Below the pieces are notes generated by a model, which was not told the origin of the DNA, ran no database searches, and saw only the letters and a program-made list of their open reading frames with translations. This document shows positions 1-34,984 of a stretch of 64,000 nucleotides of DNA, piece by piece. Source of the stretch: Notamacropus eugenii (Eukaryota; Chordata; Mammalia; Diprotodontia; Macropodidae); contig NW_027325148.1 in assembly GCF_028372415.1 (NCBI RefSeq), positions 80,001 through 144,000 of the forward strand. Direction: 5' to 3'. The translations under genes were made by a program, and so were the position numbers. Position 1 is the first letter of the stretch; each line of letters begins with the position of its first letter.

Positions 1-2172
<2,172 letters not shown>

Positions 2173-5100
2173 GATGAATGGATGGGTGGAGAGATAGGGC
2201 TGAAAGAAGAGAGGCGGAAGGAGAGAGGGGGAAAGAGGTGAAGAGAGGGAGACATCGGCAAAGAGTGCGAAGAGGGAGAGAGGAGGGGAGGCGGGTAGAT
2301 AGTGCGGGCGAGAGGAAGAGAGGCAGGGAGGGAGATGGAGAGAGGGAGAGTGGGAGAAGGAGAGGGAGGTACAGAAAGAGAAAGAGTGAGAGAGAGGGAG
2401 AGAGCAGAGTAGGGTGAGAGATAGGGTGGGAGAGAAGGAAGGTGGGAGGGAGACGGAGTGAGGGCGGGTGAGAGGGAGTGACAGGGAGAGAGGGAGAGGG
2501 ATGGACAGTGGGAGAATGAGATGGGGAAAGGGCGAGAGAGTAGGAGGGTAAGAGAGGTGGGGGAAGGAGAGAGGAAGAGGGAATGAGCGTGGCAGGGGAA
2601 CATATGGGGGAAGAAGATAGGGAGAGGGGGAGAGAGCTGAAGAGAGGGAGAGAGAGGGAAGAGAAAGGACAGAGGGAGAAAGAGTGAGAGAGGGAGAGAG
2701 CTTGAGGGATAGGGCTGAGGGAGAGAGGGGGAGAAGGAGAGAGGGAGAGAGCTGGAGAGTTATGGCTGTAAGAAGAGAGGGAGAGGGAAAGAACAGGGCA
2801 GGGGAGAGATACGGTGGGACAGAGGGAGGGTGGGAGGGAGAGAGGGGGAGAAAGCGGAAGAGAGGGAGAAAGGGCGAGAGAGAGGGAGGGGGAGAAAGGT
2901 GGGGGAAGGAGACAGGGGGAGGGGGAGAGATAGGTCAGGAGAGAGGGAGTGTCGGAGGGACAGAGTCGGAGAGAGGGAGAGGGAGGAAAAGAGGCAGAAA
3001 GAGTGGGAGAGAGGAAGAGGGAAAGAAAGGGGTAGGGGGAGAGATGGGTGGGAAAGAGGGTGGGTGGGACGAGACAGGGGGAGAGGTAGGGTGGGAAGGG
3101 GAGAGGGAGACAGTGGGAGAGAGGGAGAAAGGGGGAGAGAGTAGGAGGCTAAGAGAGGTGGGGGCAGGAGAGCAAGAGAGGGAGAGCGAAAGAGCGGGGC
3201 AGGAGAACGTATGGGGGGGAAGAAGAGAGGGAGAGGTGAGAGACCTGAAGAGAGGGAGAGAGGGAGAGGGAGGGATAGAGGAAGAAAGAGTGGGAGAGGG
3301 AGAGAGCTGGAGAGATAGGGCTGAGGGAGAGAGGGGGAGACGGAGAGAGCTGGAGAGATAGGGCTGAAAGAAGAGAGGGAGAGAGGGGGAGAGAGCTGAA
3401 GACAGTGAGAGGTCTGCAAAGAGAGGGAGAGGGAAAGAGGAAGGCAGAGGGAGAGATAGGGTGGGGGAGATGAAGAGAGGGAGGGAGGGAGAGGGAGAGA
3501 GGGAGATGTAGGGACAGAGGGAGAAAGAGTGGGAGAAAGCGAGAGGGAGAGAGCAGGGTAGGGTGAGAGATAGGGTGGGAGAGAGGGAAGGTGGGAGGGA
3601 GAGGGAGAGAGAAAGAGACAGGGGGAGAGGAAGGGACAGGAAGAGGGAGAGGGAGGGACAGAGGGAGAAAGAGTTAGAGAGAGGGAGACCGCAGAGCAGT
3701 GGGAGACATAGGGTGGGAAAGAGGGTTCTTGGGAGGGAGAGAGGGGGAGAGATAGCGTAGGAAGGAGAGAGGGAGAGAGCGGGAGAGAGGAAGAGACACT
3801 GAGGGAGAGGGAGGGGGGAGAAGTGGAGGAAGAAGAGAGGTAGAGGGAGAGCGAGTGAGCGGGGCAGGGGAAGTGATAGGGCGGGAAGAGAGGGAGAGAG
3901 GGGGAGATATAGCGCAGGAGAGAGGGAGGGTGGGAGGGAGATAGGGGCAGGGTAGGAGAGGGGAAGGAAGAACAGAAGGAGAGAGGGAACAGGGAGAGAG
4001 ATAGGGTGGGAAGGAGAGAGGGAGAAGGAGTTAGAGGGCCATGGGGTGAGATAGGGCAGTGGAGAGGAAGGGAGGGAGGGAGGGAGATGGAGAGAGGGAG
4101 AGGGAGAGATCACGGTAGGGTGAGAGATAGGGTGGGAGAGAGGGAAGGTGGGAGGGAAAGGGAGAGAGAGAGGGAGATAGGGAGAGAGCGAAGGACAGGG
4201 AGAGAGGGAGAGGGAGGGACAGAGGGACAAAGAGAGGGGGAAAGGGCGAAGAAGAGAGGCGGAGAGATAGCGTAGGAGAGAGGGAAGTTGGGAGGGAGAC
4301 AGCAGAAGAAAGGGAGAAAGGGCGAGAGAGAAGGAGGGTAAGAGAGGTGAGGGAAGTAGAGAGGGAGAGAGAGAGGGAAAGAGCGGGGCAGGGGAACATA
4401 TAGGGGTGGAAGAAGCCAGGGAGAGGGGGAGAGAGCTGAAGAGAGAGGGAGGGGGAGGGAGAGAGGGAGAAAGAGTGGGAGAGGGAGAGAGCTTGAGGGA
4501 TAGGGCTGAGGGAGAGAGGGGGAGAGGGAAAGAGCTCGAGAGATAGGGCTGAAAGAAGAGAGGGACAGAGAGAGAGGGGGAGAGAGCTGAAGAGAGGGAG
4601 AGATTGGCAAAGAGAGGGAGAGGGAGAGAGGAGCGGAGGGGGGAGATAGGGCGGGGGAGAGGAAGAGAGAGAGGGAGGGATATGGAGAGAGGGACAGGAA
4701 GGGACAGAGGGAGAAAGAGTGGGAGAGAGGGAGAGAGCAGGGTAGGGTGAGAGACAGAGTGGGAGAGAGGGAAGGTGGGAGGGAGACGGAGTGAGAGAGG
4801 GGAGAAGAGGGAGGGAGAGGGAGAGGGAGGGAGAGAGGAAGAAAGAGAGGGGGAAAGGGCGAAGTAGAGAGGCGGGGAGATAGGGTGGGAGATAGGGAAG
4901 GTGGGAGGGAGGAGAGCGAAAGAGAGGGAGAAAGGGCGAGAGAGTAGGAGGGTAAGAGAGGTGGGGGAAGAAGAGAGGGAGAGGGAATGAGCGGGGCAGG
5001 GGGACATACGGGGGAAGAAGAGAGGGAGAGGGGGAGAGAGCTGAAGAGAGGGAGAGAGAGCGAGAGGGAGGGACAAAGGGTGAAAGAGTGGGAGAGGGAG

Positions 5101-8100
5101 AGAGCTGGAGAGATAGGGGTGAGGGAGAGAGGGGGAGAAGGAGAGAGGGAGAGAACTGGAGAGACACGGCTGAAGGAAGAAAGGGAGAGGGAGAGAGCAG
5201 GACAGGCAAGAGATAGGGTGGGACAGAGAAAGGGTGAGAGGGAGAGAGGGGGAGAAAGCGGAAGAGAGGGAGAAAGGGCGAGAGAGAGGGAGGGGGAGAA
5301 AGGTGATGGAAAGGAGAGAGGGAGAGCTGTAGAGATAGTGCGGGAGAGAGGGAGGGTGGCAGGGAGGAAGTGGCAGACAGGGAGAGGGAGAAGGAGTGAG
5401 CGGGGCAGGGGGAGTGATTGGGTGGGAGAGAGTAAGGGTGGGAGGGAGGGGGAGAGGAGAAGAGAGGGGGAGCGGGAGAGAAGGTGTGGAAGAGATGGAG
5501 AGAGGGGGAGAGATAGGGCTGAAAGGAGAGAAGGAGAGGGAGTGAGGGGGGCAGGGGGAGAGAAAGGGTGGGACAGAGCGAGGGTGGGAGAGAAAGAGTG
5601 GGGAGGGAGAAGAAGAGAGGGGGAGAGACGGGGGGAGAGAGGGAGGGTGAGGGGGAGAGAGGACGAGAGAGGGGCAGGGGGAGGGAGGTGGAGGAAGGAG
5701 AGAGGGAGAGGCAGAGAGTGTTGTAAGGGGAGAGATAGGACAGGATGGAGAGAGGGAGAGAAGTGGAGGGGGAGAAGGAGAGAGGGGAAGAGAGGGAGAG
5801 GGAGACAGGGGGAGAGACAGTAGAAGAGAGGGAGAGAAGGGGAGAAAGAGGGAGGAACAGAGGGAGAAGGAGTGGGAGACAGGGAGAGGGAGAGAGCTAG
5901 GTAGGGGGAGAGATGGGGCGGGAAGGGAAGAGCGAGAGCGAGAGAGGGGGAGGGGGAGAGATAGGGTGGGACAGAGGGAGGGTGGGAGGGAGAGAGGGGG
6001 AGAAAGTGGAAGAGAGGGAGAAAGGGGGAGAGAGAGCCTGGGTGAGAGGTGGGGGAAGGAGAGAGGGAGAGGGGGATAGTGCAGGAGAGAGGAAGGGTGG
6101 GAGGGACGGAGTGGCAGAGAGGGAGAGGGAGAAGGAATGAGTGGGGCAGGGGGAAAGATAAAGTGGGAGAGAGGGAGGGTGGGAGGGAGACAGGGTGAAA
6201 GAGGGGGAGGGGGAGGGAGGTGGGGGAAGGAGAGAGGGAGAGGGGGAGAGATAGTGCCGTAGAGAGGGAGGGTGGGAGGGAGGAAGAGGGAGAAGGATTG
6301 AGCGGGGCAGGGGGAGAGATAGTGAGGGGGAGGGAGGGAGGGAGGGAGTGGGATAGAGGGAGAGACATTGAGGGAGGGGGAGGGAGAGAGGTAGAGGGAG
6401 AGGGAGTGAGCGGGGCAGGGGGAGTGATAGGTCGGGAAGAAGAGAGGGAGAGAGGGGCACAGATAGCGCAGGAGAGAGGGAGAGTGGGAGGGAGCGAAGG
6501 GGGAGGGTAAGAGAAGGGAGGGAAGGACAGAAGGAAGAGGGGGTCAGGGAGAGACATAGGGTGGCAAGGAGAGAGGGAGAAGGAGTGAGAGGGGCATGGG
6601 AAGATATAGGGCGGGGGAGAGGAAGGGAGGGATGGAGGGAGATGGAGAGAGAGAGGGAGAGAGGGGGAGAGAGAGGGACAGGGAGAGAGGGAGAGGGAGG
6701 GACAGAGGGAGAAAGAGAGGGGTAAAGGTCGAAGAAGAGAGGCGGAGAGATAGGGTGGGAAAGAGGGAAGGTTGGAGGGAGAGAGCGGAAGAGAGGGAGC
6801 AAGGGCGAAAGAGTAGGAGGGTAAGAGAGGTGGGGGAAGGAGAGAGGGAGAGGGAGAGGGAAAGAGCGGGGCAGGGGAACATATAGGGGGGAAGAAGAGA
6901 GGGACAAGGTGAGAGGGCTGAAGAGAGGGAGAGAGAGGGAGAGGGAGGGGCAGAGGGAGAAATAGTGGGAGAGGGAGAGAGCTGGAGAGATAGGGCTGAG
7001 GGAGAGAGGGGGAGAGGGAGAGAGCATGGCAGGGGTAGAGAAAGGGTGGGAAAGAGGGTGGGTGGGAGGGAGGAGGGGAGGGTAGGAGAGGGGAGGGAAG
7101 AACAGAAGGAGAGGGGTGCATGGAGAGAGATAGGGTGGGAAGGAGAGAGGGAGAAGGAGTGAGAGGGGCATGGGGAGAGATCTGGAAGGGGAGAGGAAGG
7201 GAGGGAGGGAGATGGAGAGAGGGAGAGGGGGAGAGGGAGTGAGCAGGGTAGGGTGAGAGATACGGTGGGAGAGAGGGAAGGTGGGAGGGAGAGGGAGAGA
7301 TATAGGGAGAGAGGGGGAGAGAGAGGGACAGGGAGAGAGGGAGAGGGAGGGACAGGGAGAAAGAGAGGGGGAAAGGGCGAGGAAGAGAGGCGGAGAGATA
7401 GGGTGGGAGAGAGGGAAGGTGGGAGGGAGAGAGGGGAAGAGAGGGACAAAGGGCGAGAGAGTAGGAGGGTAAGAGAGGTGGGGAAGGAGAGAGGGAGACG
7501 CAGAGGGAAAGAGCAGGGTAGGTGAAGATAAGGGGCGGAAGAAGAGAGGAAGAGACGCTGAGAGTGTGCGGGGGAGAAGTGGAGGAAGGAGAGAGGGAGA
7601 GGGGGAGAGGGGGGAGAGAGGTGAAGAGAGGGAGAGATCGGCAAAGAGGGAGAAGGAGCAGCAGAAGGAGAAAGAGTGGGAGAGAGGGAGAGAGCAGGGC
7701 AGGGGGAGAGATACAGTCGGACAGAAGAAGGGCGGGAGGGAGAGGGGGAGAAAGCGGAAGAGAGGGAGAAAGGGGGAGAGAGAGGGAGAAAGGGGGAGAG
7801 AGGTGGGGGAAGGAGAGAGGGGAGAGGCAGAGAGGGTTGCAGGGGGAGAGATAGGGCAGGAAGGAGAGAGGGAGAGAAGGGGCCGGGGAGAAGGAGAGAG
7901 GGGAAGAGAGGGAGAGGGAGGCAGGGGGAGAGACAGCAGAAGAGAAGGAGAGAAGGAGAGAGAGAGGGAGGAACAGAGGGAGAAGGAGTGGGAGACAGGG
8001 AGAGGGAGAGAGCGAGAGATGGGGCTGGAAGGCCAGAGCGAGAGGGAGAGAGGAGGAGGGGGAGAGATAGGGTGGGACAGAGGGAGGGTGGGAGGGAGAG

Positions 8101-11100
8101 AGGGGGAGAAAGTGGAAGAGAGGGAGAAAGGGGGAGAGAGAGCCTGGGTGAGAGGTGGGGGAAGGAGAGAGGGAGAGGGGGATAGTGCAGGAGAGAGGAA
8201 GGGTGGGAGGGACGGAGTGGCAGAGAGGGAGAGGGAGAAGGAATGAGCGGGGCAGGGGGAAAGATAGAGTGGGAGAGAGGGAGGGTGGGAGGGAGACAGG
8301 GCGAAAGAGGGGGGAGGGGGAGGGAGGTGGGGGAAGGAGAGAGGGAGAGGCAGAGAGAGTTGCAGGGGGAGAGATAGGGCAGGAAGAAGAGAGGGAGAGA
8401 AGGGGAGGGGGAGATGGAGAGAGGGGGAGGTGGAGAGATAGGGCATGAGAGAGGGAGGATGGGAGGGAGGGAGTGGGATAGAAGGAGAGCAAGGCACAGA
8501 GGCAGAAAGAGTGGGAGAGAGGGAGAGAGAGGGGTAGGGGAAGAGATAAGGTGGGAAAGAGGGTGGGTGGGAGGGAGACAGGGGGAGAGATAGGGTGGGA
8601 AGGGGAGAGGGAGAGAGTGGGAGAGAGGGAGACACGGTGAGAGAGGGGGGACGGGCAGAAGTGGAGGAAGGAGAGAGGGAGCGGGAGAGAGGGGTAGAGA
8701 GCTGAAGAGAGGGAGAGATCGGCAAAGAAAGGGAGCAGGAGCGGCAGAGGGAGAAAGAGTGGGAGAGGAAGAGAGATGAAGAGATAGGGCTGAAAGAAGA
8801 GATGGACAGGGAGAGGGAAAGAGCAAGGCAGGGGAGAGATAGGGTCGGACAGAGGAAGGGTGGGAGGGAGAGGGGGAGAAAGGGGGAGAGAGAGGTAGGG
8901 GGAGAGAGGTGGGGGAAGGAGAGAGGGAGAGGCAGAGAGGGTTGCAGGGGGAGAGATAGGGTAGGAAGAAGAGAGGGAGAGAAGGGGAGGGGGAGATGGA
9001 AAGAGGGGGAGGGGGAGAGATAGGGCAGGAGAGAGGGAGGGTGGGATGGAGGGAGTGGGAGAGAGGGAGAGGGAGGTACAGAGGCAGAAAGAGTGGGAGA
9101 GAGGGAGAGGGAGAGAGAGGGGTAGGGGGAGAGATAGGGTGGGAAAAAGGGTGGGTGGGAGGGAGATAGGGGGAGAGCTAAGGTGGGAAGGTGGAAGGAG
9201 AGAGTGGGAGAGAGGGATAAAAGGCGAGAGAGTAGGAGGGTAATAGAGGTGGGGGAAGGAGAGAGGGAGAGGGGGAGAAAGCTGAAGAGAGGAAGAGAGA
9301 GGCAGAGGGAGAGAGAGAGGGGGAGAGGGCTAAGTAGATAGGCGGAGAGATAGGGTGAGAGAGAGGGAAGGTGGGAGGGAGAGAGTGGAAGAGAGGGAGA
9401 AAGGGCAATAGAGTACGAGGGTAAGAGAGGTGGGGAAAAGAGAGAGGGAAAGAGAGAGGAAAAGAGCGGGGAAGGGGAATATATCGGGGTTAAGAAGAGA
9501 AGGAGAGGCGGAGAGAGCTGAAGAGAGGGAGAAAAGGCGAGAGTGTAGGAGGGTAAGAGAGGTGGGGGATGGAGAGAGGGAGAGGGAGAGGGAAAGAGCT
9601 GGATAGGGGAACATATGGGGGGAACAAGAGCGGGAGAGGGGGAGAGAGCTGAAGAGAACGAGAGAGAGGGAGAGGGAGGGACAGAGGGAGAAAGAGAGGG
9701 GGAGAGGGTAAAGTAGATAGGCGGAGAGATAGAGTGGGAGAGAGGGAAGGTGGGAGGGAGGAAGTGGGAGAGAGGGAGAGGAAGGCACAGAGGCAGAAAG
9801 AGTGGTAGAGAGGGAGAGGGAGAGAGAGGGGTAGGGGGAGAGATAGGGTGGGATGGGGAGAGGGAGAGAATGGGAGAGAGAGAGAAAGAGAGGGGGAGAG
9901 GGCAAAGTAGATAGGCGGAAAGATAGGGGGGGAGAGAGGGAAGGTGTCAGGGAGAGAGCGGAAGAGAGGGAGAAAGGATGAGACTGTAGGAGGGTGAGAG
10001 AGGTGGGGGAAGGAGAGAGGGAGAGGGAGAGGGAAAGAGCAGGGTAGGTGAACATATGGGGCGGAAGAAGAGAGGGAGAGGGGATGAGAGCTGAAGAGAG
10101 GGAGAGAAATGGAGAGGGAGGGGCAGAGGAAGAAAGAGTGGGAGAGGGAGAGAGCTGAAGAGATAGGGCTGAGGTAGAGATTGGGAGAGGGAGAGAGCTG
10201 GAGAGATGCGCCTGAATGAAAAGTGTGAGAGGGAGAGGGCAGGGCAGCGGAGAGATAGGGTGGAATAGAGGGAGGGGGGGAGCGAGCGAGGGGGAGAAAG
10301 CAGAAGAGGGGTTGAGAAACGGGCAGAGAGAGGGAGGAGGAGATAGGTGGGGCAAGGAGAGACGGAGAGGCAGGGAGGGTTGTAGGGGGAGAGATAGTGC
10401 AGCAAGAAGAAAGGGAGAAAAGGGGAAGGAGAGATGGAGAGAGGTGGCGGTAGAGAGATAGGGCACGAGAGAGGGAGCGAGGGAGGGCGGCGGTGGGAGA
10501 GAGCGAGAGGGAAGCCAGAGGCAGAAAGAGTGGGAGAGATGGAGAGGGAGAGAGAGGGGTATGGGAACAGATAGCGTGGGAAAGACGGTGGGTTGGAGGG
10601 AGACAGGGGGAGAGATAGCGTGGGAAGGGGAGAGGAAGAGAGTGGGAGAGAGGGAGAGGGAGAGCGCAGGGTAGGGGGAGAGATAGGGTTGGAGAGAGGG
10701 AAGGTGGAAGGGAAAGGGAGAGGAAAATAGCGGAGCAGCGGAATATATTGGGGGGAAGAAGAGAGGGAGAGAGCTGAAGAGAAGGAGAGAAACGGAGAGG
10801 GAGGGTCAGAGGGAGAAAGAGTGGGAGAGGGAGAGAGCTGGAGAGATAGGGCTGAGGGAGAGAGGGGAGGAGGGAGAGAGGGAAAGAGCTGGAGAGATGC
10901 GGCTGAAAGAAGAGAGGGTGAGGGAGAGAGCAGGGCAACGGAGAGATAGTGTGGGAGAGAGGGAGGGTGGGAGCGAGAGGGGGAGAAAGCGGAAGAGAGG
11001 GAGACAGGGGGAGAGAGAGGGAGAGGGAGAGAGTTGGGGGAAGGAGAGAGGGAGAGGCAAAGAGGGTTGCAGGGGGAGAGATAGCCTAGGATGTAGAGAG

Positions 11101-11510
11101 AGAGAGAGGTAGAGAGGGGGAAAGAGTGGGAGAGATATCGGGTAAGAGAGAGGAAGAGTGGCAGGGAGAGAGGGAGAGAGATGGGGAGAGGGGGAGAGAT
11201 CGGCCAGAAGTCAGGAGGGTGGGAGGGAGAGAGGAGGAGAGGGAGAAGGAGAGAGGGGAAGAGATAGAGTGGGAGAGAGGGAGGGTGGGAGGGAGAGAGG
11301 GGGAGAGGGCGGGACAGGGAGAGAGGGAGGCGGGGAGGTAGAGAGGGGGAGAGGGAGAAGGAGAGAGCGGGAGAGATAGGGTGGGAGAGCGGAAAGGTGG
11401 GAGGGAGAAAGGGGGAGAGAGGGGGAGAGGGAGGGAGGGACCGAGAGAGAAAGAGTGGGAGAGAGGGGGAGAAAGCGGAAGAGAGGGAGAAAGGGGGAGA
11501 GAGCGGGAGA
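2173..11510. repeat. 9.3-kb polypurine (GGGAGA-type) block satellite
   Basis: The + strand is almost wholly A and G, with scattered T and C in recurring words such as GAGATAGGG, AGAGCTGAAGAGAG and GTGGGAGGGAGA. It is a mosaic of diverged blocks. Some copies are close: 5910-6140 matches about 8016-8246 nearly base for base, and the likeness extends on both sides (about 5680-6230 against 7790-8335), an offset of about 2.1 kb. Another pair is about 4105-4270 and 7225-7400. Stop codons need purines in their second or third place, so the pyrimidine strand stays open for kilobases; the Ser/Pro/Leu frames (the longest over 4 kb) are not coding. Purine mirror tracts of this kind can form triplex or G-rich structures. 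Collapse or misassembly is possible. Confidence 0.93.
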
Positions 11511-31135
<19,625 letters not shown>

Positions 31136-31980
31136 GAACCTGTAACCAGATGAATAAGCATCTTAGCCCCTTCCTTCACATTCTTATCCCACCTTCTCCT
31201 GGAAGGCCCATCTGGAAGGCATAATGATAAAAAAGGGGAATAAGGGGAGCTCAGATACCCAGGATCTAGCCCTCCACCTTTTCATTTGTCTCTCTGGTAC
31301 CATCCAAAGTTTTTAGACCTCAACTCCTCAGCATATCCCTGGGGTCTTTTGGATTCACTTCCCCTGTAAAGGAAAGGCTCATGTACCACCATTTTGCTAT
31401 GTTTCTCCTTTCCTTGCTATCATAAAGCCATTAATGTTCCAGGGGAACAGGAGACAGGAAGAAATTATAGGGAGAATACTAGACTGCACCAAGAATTATG
31501 CAAAATTTTGTAAGGTTCCAGTGATGGTTATACTTAATTTCCCTTCCCATTCTTTCACCTTTTATATTTTTTTCTCTCTACCTACTGCTGTCTTGACCTA
31601 CCTTTTCCTCTTTCTGTCTCTGTCTCATTTTTCTTCAGAACTCCTCTATCTCATCCACCCAGGCAAGATGTAGAAAAAAAAAAGGTTCTGCTTTATGAAT
31701 TTCTGTCACTGGAGGTTTATAAGAAATTCTCTTTAGAGATGAAGCAGCTTTAGCTACTTGCCTTCTCCTACTCGTCCCCTTCAGATCTCGTATCTTTCTC
31801 ATTCTGACTCTTTTCACCTTATCTTGTACAAATAAAAAATACCCATTGCTGATATGTGATTAATTTGTTCAAAGAAACAGTGGTTCCCCCATCATGCAAA
31901 AAAAACTCCATAGGAAACCCTTTGTTCTTGAGATTGCTTATTTAATTTAATTTTATTATTTTCCTTGTTAGGAATAAAAG
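31136..31980 (+). other. KDM5 3'UTR
   Basis: Unique, T-rich sequence after the TGA with no competing open frame of interest. Two AATAAA signals (31831 and 31973) bound a 3'UTR of about 0.7-0.85 kb. A further AATAAA-like site near 32137 is possible. Confidence 0.65.
31831..31836 (+). terminator. Polyadenylation signal AATAAA (KDM5, proximal)
   Basis: First AATAAA downstream of the KDM5 stop codon, about 0.7 kb away, followed by TTTGTTC and other T-rich text. A second AATAAA is at 31973-31978. Confidence 0.6.
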
Positions 31981-33200
31981 AAAAATGGTTTTTATTTGTT
32001 TATTTGATGTTAGTTTCTTATTATCACCTTAGTGCTTCTCTGAAGCTTAGAGTGTACTTAATAGAAGATGGTAGGTGAAGGAAAAGCAAGGTTAGATGCC
32101 ACCATATAATTTTGGGATAGAATCCCAAAAGGACAATTAATAAAGTTCAGTTCTTACCAACTGACAGTTTAACTTTTAGTGTGTCTATCCTTGTTTTCTA
32201 GACCTGAGTTTTTCTATCTGTACTGCAAAGGGGTTTACATTTACAGAAAGACCAGAAAATTCCACCTGTTCATACTTTTTTATTATCCTAGCCTGGGTTT
32301 ATTAGAGCTGATTTCCCTGCTTAGCAAAGTGTTGTTCATTGAAGGGAAGTGTCCTAAGAGTTAGGGTTAAATGTTTGTTAAACTGGAATGGGAGGAAACT
32401 AATAAATATAAAGCTTCCTTCTCCCTTGCATTACTTGAAATTCTACTGTTAATGGTTTTAATGAAGTGGGATTGCCCCAAACACCTAACCACAAACATCC
32501 ATAGTTGACAGGTTTACCAGAGTTTTCATGCTGTTGGAGCCTTGATTGGAAACCTCTCATTTTATGCCTTGGACATAAGAAAAAGAGCATTATGGACATA
32601 CAACACCAAGCCTGGAACCCATGTCTGAGATACTTCCTTTTCATCTGTTGGGGCTAAACAGTCCAGTGGACCACGTTCTTTCTGAGCTAAGGTCAGTCTT
32701 TAGAAGACAAGTCCTTCAACTACTGTCCTCTTAATCCTAAGGAAAAATGTTTTGATTAGCCTGCTTCAAGAGATAGACAGGAAAAGTCTTGGGGAAGAGG
32801 GAAAAGCTAATATAACTAGTGTCAAGAGATGAATTGAATCTCATGTTGCTTATAGGATAACTAGGAGAAACAGCCCCTTTCCTTTATCCTACAGCATCCA
32901 GAAATGTACACTTAGGGAGTATGTCTAAGGCAATTCTTGGACCTTATTGGTAGGGTCATGAAGCCCTTGTCCTTGTCATTTGTCATCTGTTATAAAAAGA
33001 CAAAGGGACAGAAAAGGATACTGCAACAATACTTTGAGATGGGGGAGGAGAGTTAGGGTAAAGAGCTAAGGCCACCTCCACATTTGCAAGGGTTCAAGAG
33101 ACAAATCCAGCCTCTACTTGAAAAGCTGGGTGAGAGGGAAGAATGTGCCAATTCTCAGGGAAAAAAAAAGCAGCACAACTCATACCTCTATCCTAAAACT
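31980..33200. other. Intergenic, no feature recognised
   Basis: Ordinary single-copy-looking DNA after the KDM5 3'UTR, about 1.2 kb. Short open frames on both strands lack known domains. A weak inverted L2-like or SINE-like flavour cannot be confirmed by eye. Confidence 0.5.
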
Positions 33201-33204
33201 GTGA

Positions 33205-33420
33205 TGTACTATCAACTATGAGCTAATAAGCCCTTTACAAATATCTCATTTAACTCTGATAATAGGTTCTCTAAGAGGTTGTACTATTATTCCCATTTTA
33301 TAGATGAGGAAACAGAGGCAAAATGTATTGTCTGGGTTGACACAACTAGTAAGTGCCTGAGGTAAGACCTAAATGAATCTCCTTGACCTCAGAACCAACT
33401 GTCTCCAACACTGCCAGTTG
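33205..33420 (+). mobile_element. MIR-type CORE-SINE
   Basis: The text follows MIR in order: CCTTTACAAATATCTCATTT, then ACTATTATTCCCATTTTATA, then GATGAGGAAACAGAGGCAAA, then ACACAACTAGTAAGTGCCTG. It is an old copy. The next 0.8 kb (33420-34245) shows nothing I can name. Confidence 0.85.
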
Positions 33421-34245
33421 CCACAAGGCATTTCTCTTTTGGCCGTGGTAAATGACACCTAGCTAACCTTTGGAATATTCCACTGGACATTTCTCCTTAT
33501 TGAGGCATTTATGGCAACCCTGTCAATCAGCCTAATTATGTTAATAACATCTAATATCTTAGCAAGTATAGTATGAGACATATCACGAAATGCTTTGATA
33601 AAATGTGTGTATACAGTACACTGTTCCCTTATGTATCTGCTTTGGAAACGTGAATTTTACATGGCATGCCATGACTTGATCATAAAGCTATGATGGTTCT
33701 GTAATCACTGACTTTTATTCCTCTGGACCACTGTCTGATCTCCTCTGGGATCTTCTCAAGAATCTCAACTCAAGCTACTGGCTTAAAATTTATAGTCTGT
33801 TATCTTTGCTTTTTGAAAATTGGGGTATTTACTCTTCTTCAGCCTTTGCAGTTTTCCATATTGCTGACTAATCACATCTGCAAGTTTTTAAGGATCCAAC
33901 AAAATAATTAGGTATGACTATCACCTTGTTGGAATGATAGTCTATTGTGTAATGTACTTAAAATTTAGTTTTGTTCTGCCTTTTCCAATGTACAGATTGG
34001 TCATCTTTTCAGGGAAAAAAAACAAGAAAAAACAAAAATTGAACAGCTTTGCCCTTTTTCATCAGTTATCATTATCATACTTTTTCTCTCGGTGAAACAA
34101 ATCATTTTGGGTTGATTTAACACAGGAAGTTTATTTGAGGAATCCTGTTTTTCATATGAGTGTGTTTGCTGTGGTATCTGCCAGTTATTGTTAGAAATAT
34201 GACAGGTGGACAGTAGTCTTGGTAGTGGTTATTTGTTCTTCCTTC

Positions 34246-34430
34246 TTAAAAAGTACCATGACGTCAGGAAGGCAATGTAAATGAAGGGGATGTAAGTGAT
34301 ATGGAGGGCTGTGCAAAACCAACCTCTCTCCTCTGGAGTCATCTGGGTCCAATGTCAAGACATAATGAGAACAACTGGAGGAGGGTCAGATGCAGTGGGA
34401 GACCTTGGCCCATTCACTGATTAAGGGTAG
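34246..34430 (-). mobile_element. 3' part of a Mar1/RTE composite SINE
   Basis: GTACCATGACGTCAGGAAGG, then GGAGGGCTGTGCAAAACCAA, then CCTCTGGAGTCATCTGGGTC is the reverse complement of the 3' half of the intact SINE at 57345-57657. Only this tail part is present. The following 34430-34985 is unassigned. Confidence 0.75.
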
Positions 34431-34984
34431 ATAAGAAATGAGATGATGGAGTCTTGAACCTAGTTTAAAAAAATCAATCTAGGAGGGGAAGTTTTGGGTG
34501 TTTTGGGTAAAACATAAATAATTCCTGTTTTGGTTCACGCTGAGCCATCAGTATCCACAGAATGACCAGTTAGTGGAGCTCCAGCTGCAACCTATTGTTG
34601 ACCAGTCAATGAAAACCAGAGTGAATTGAGTTTAAGGCTTGGGGCCTCAAAAAAAATGTAGTCCATAAACCCCAGGATACCTTGCAAGATTTGAGAAATC
34701 AAAATTTACATTCCTTTGGACAGCACCTGCAGAGAAGTATAGAAAGGAGAAGAGAGGAGAAAAAAAGAGTAATACTGTGTATAGAGAATGCTACTGGAAA
34801 ATTGTCATCACTCCACCACCATCTCTTCTTGGCCTCCCATTACTTGGAGTACTTCACTGTCATTTGGAGTTGATCACTATCACAACCAGAGTATATTAGG
34901 GGAGCTGGAGTCACTAGAGAGCCATAAGAATGGGGTGGATTGCATTTTCACCGTAAGTCCCTCAGGGTTGTCTTGGACCATTAT

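Noticed and set aside
4110-8492. A very long (over 1400 codons) Ser/Pro/Leu open frame on the - strand, with similar ones at 2935-5076 and 5897-8725.
   Set aside because: The strand is almost pure pyrimidine, and stop codons need purines, so long open frames arise by composition alone. Several frames are open at once and none has a domain or splice structure.
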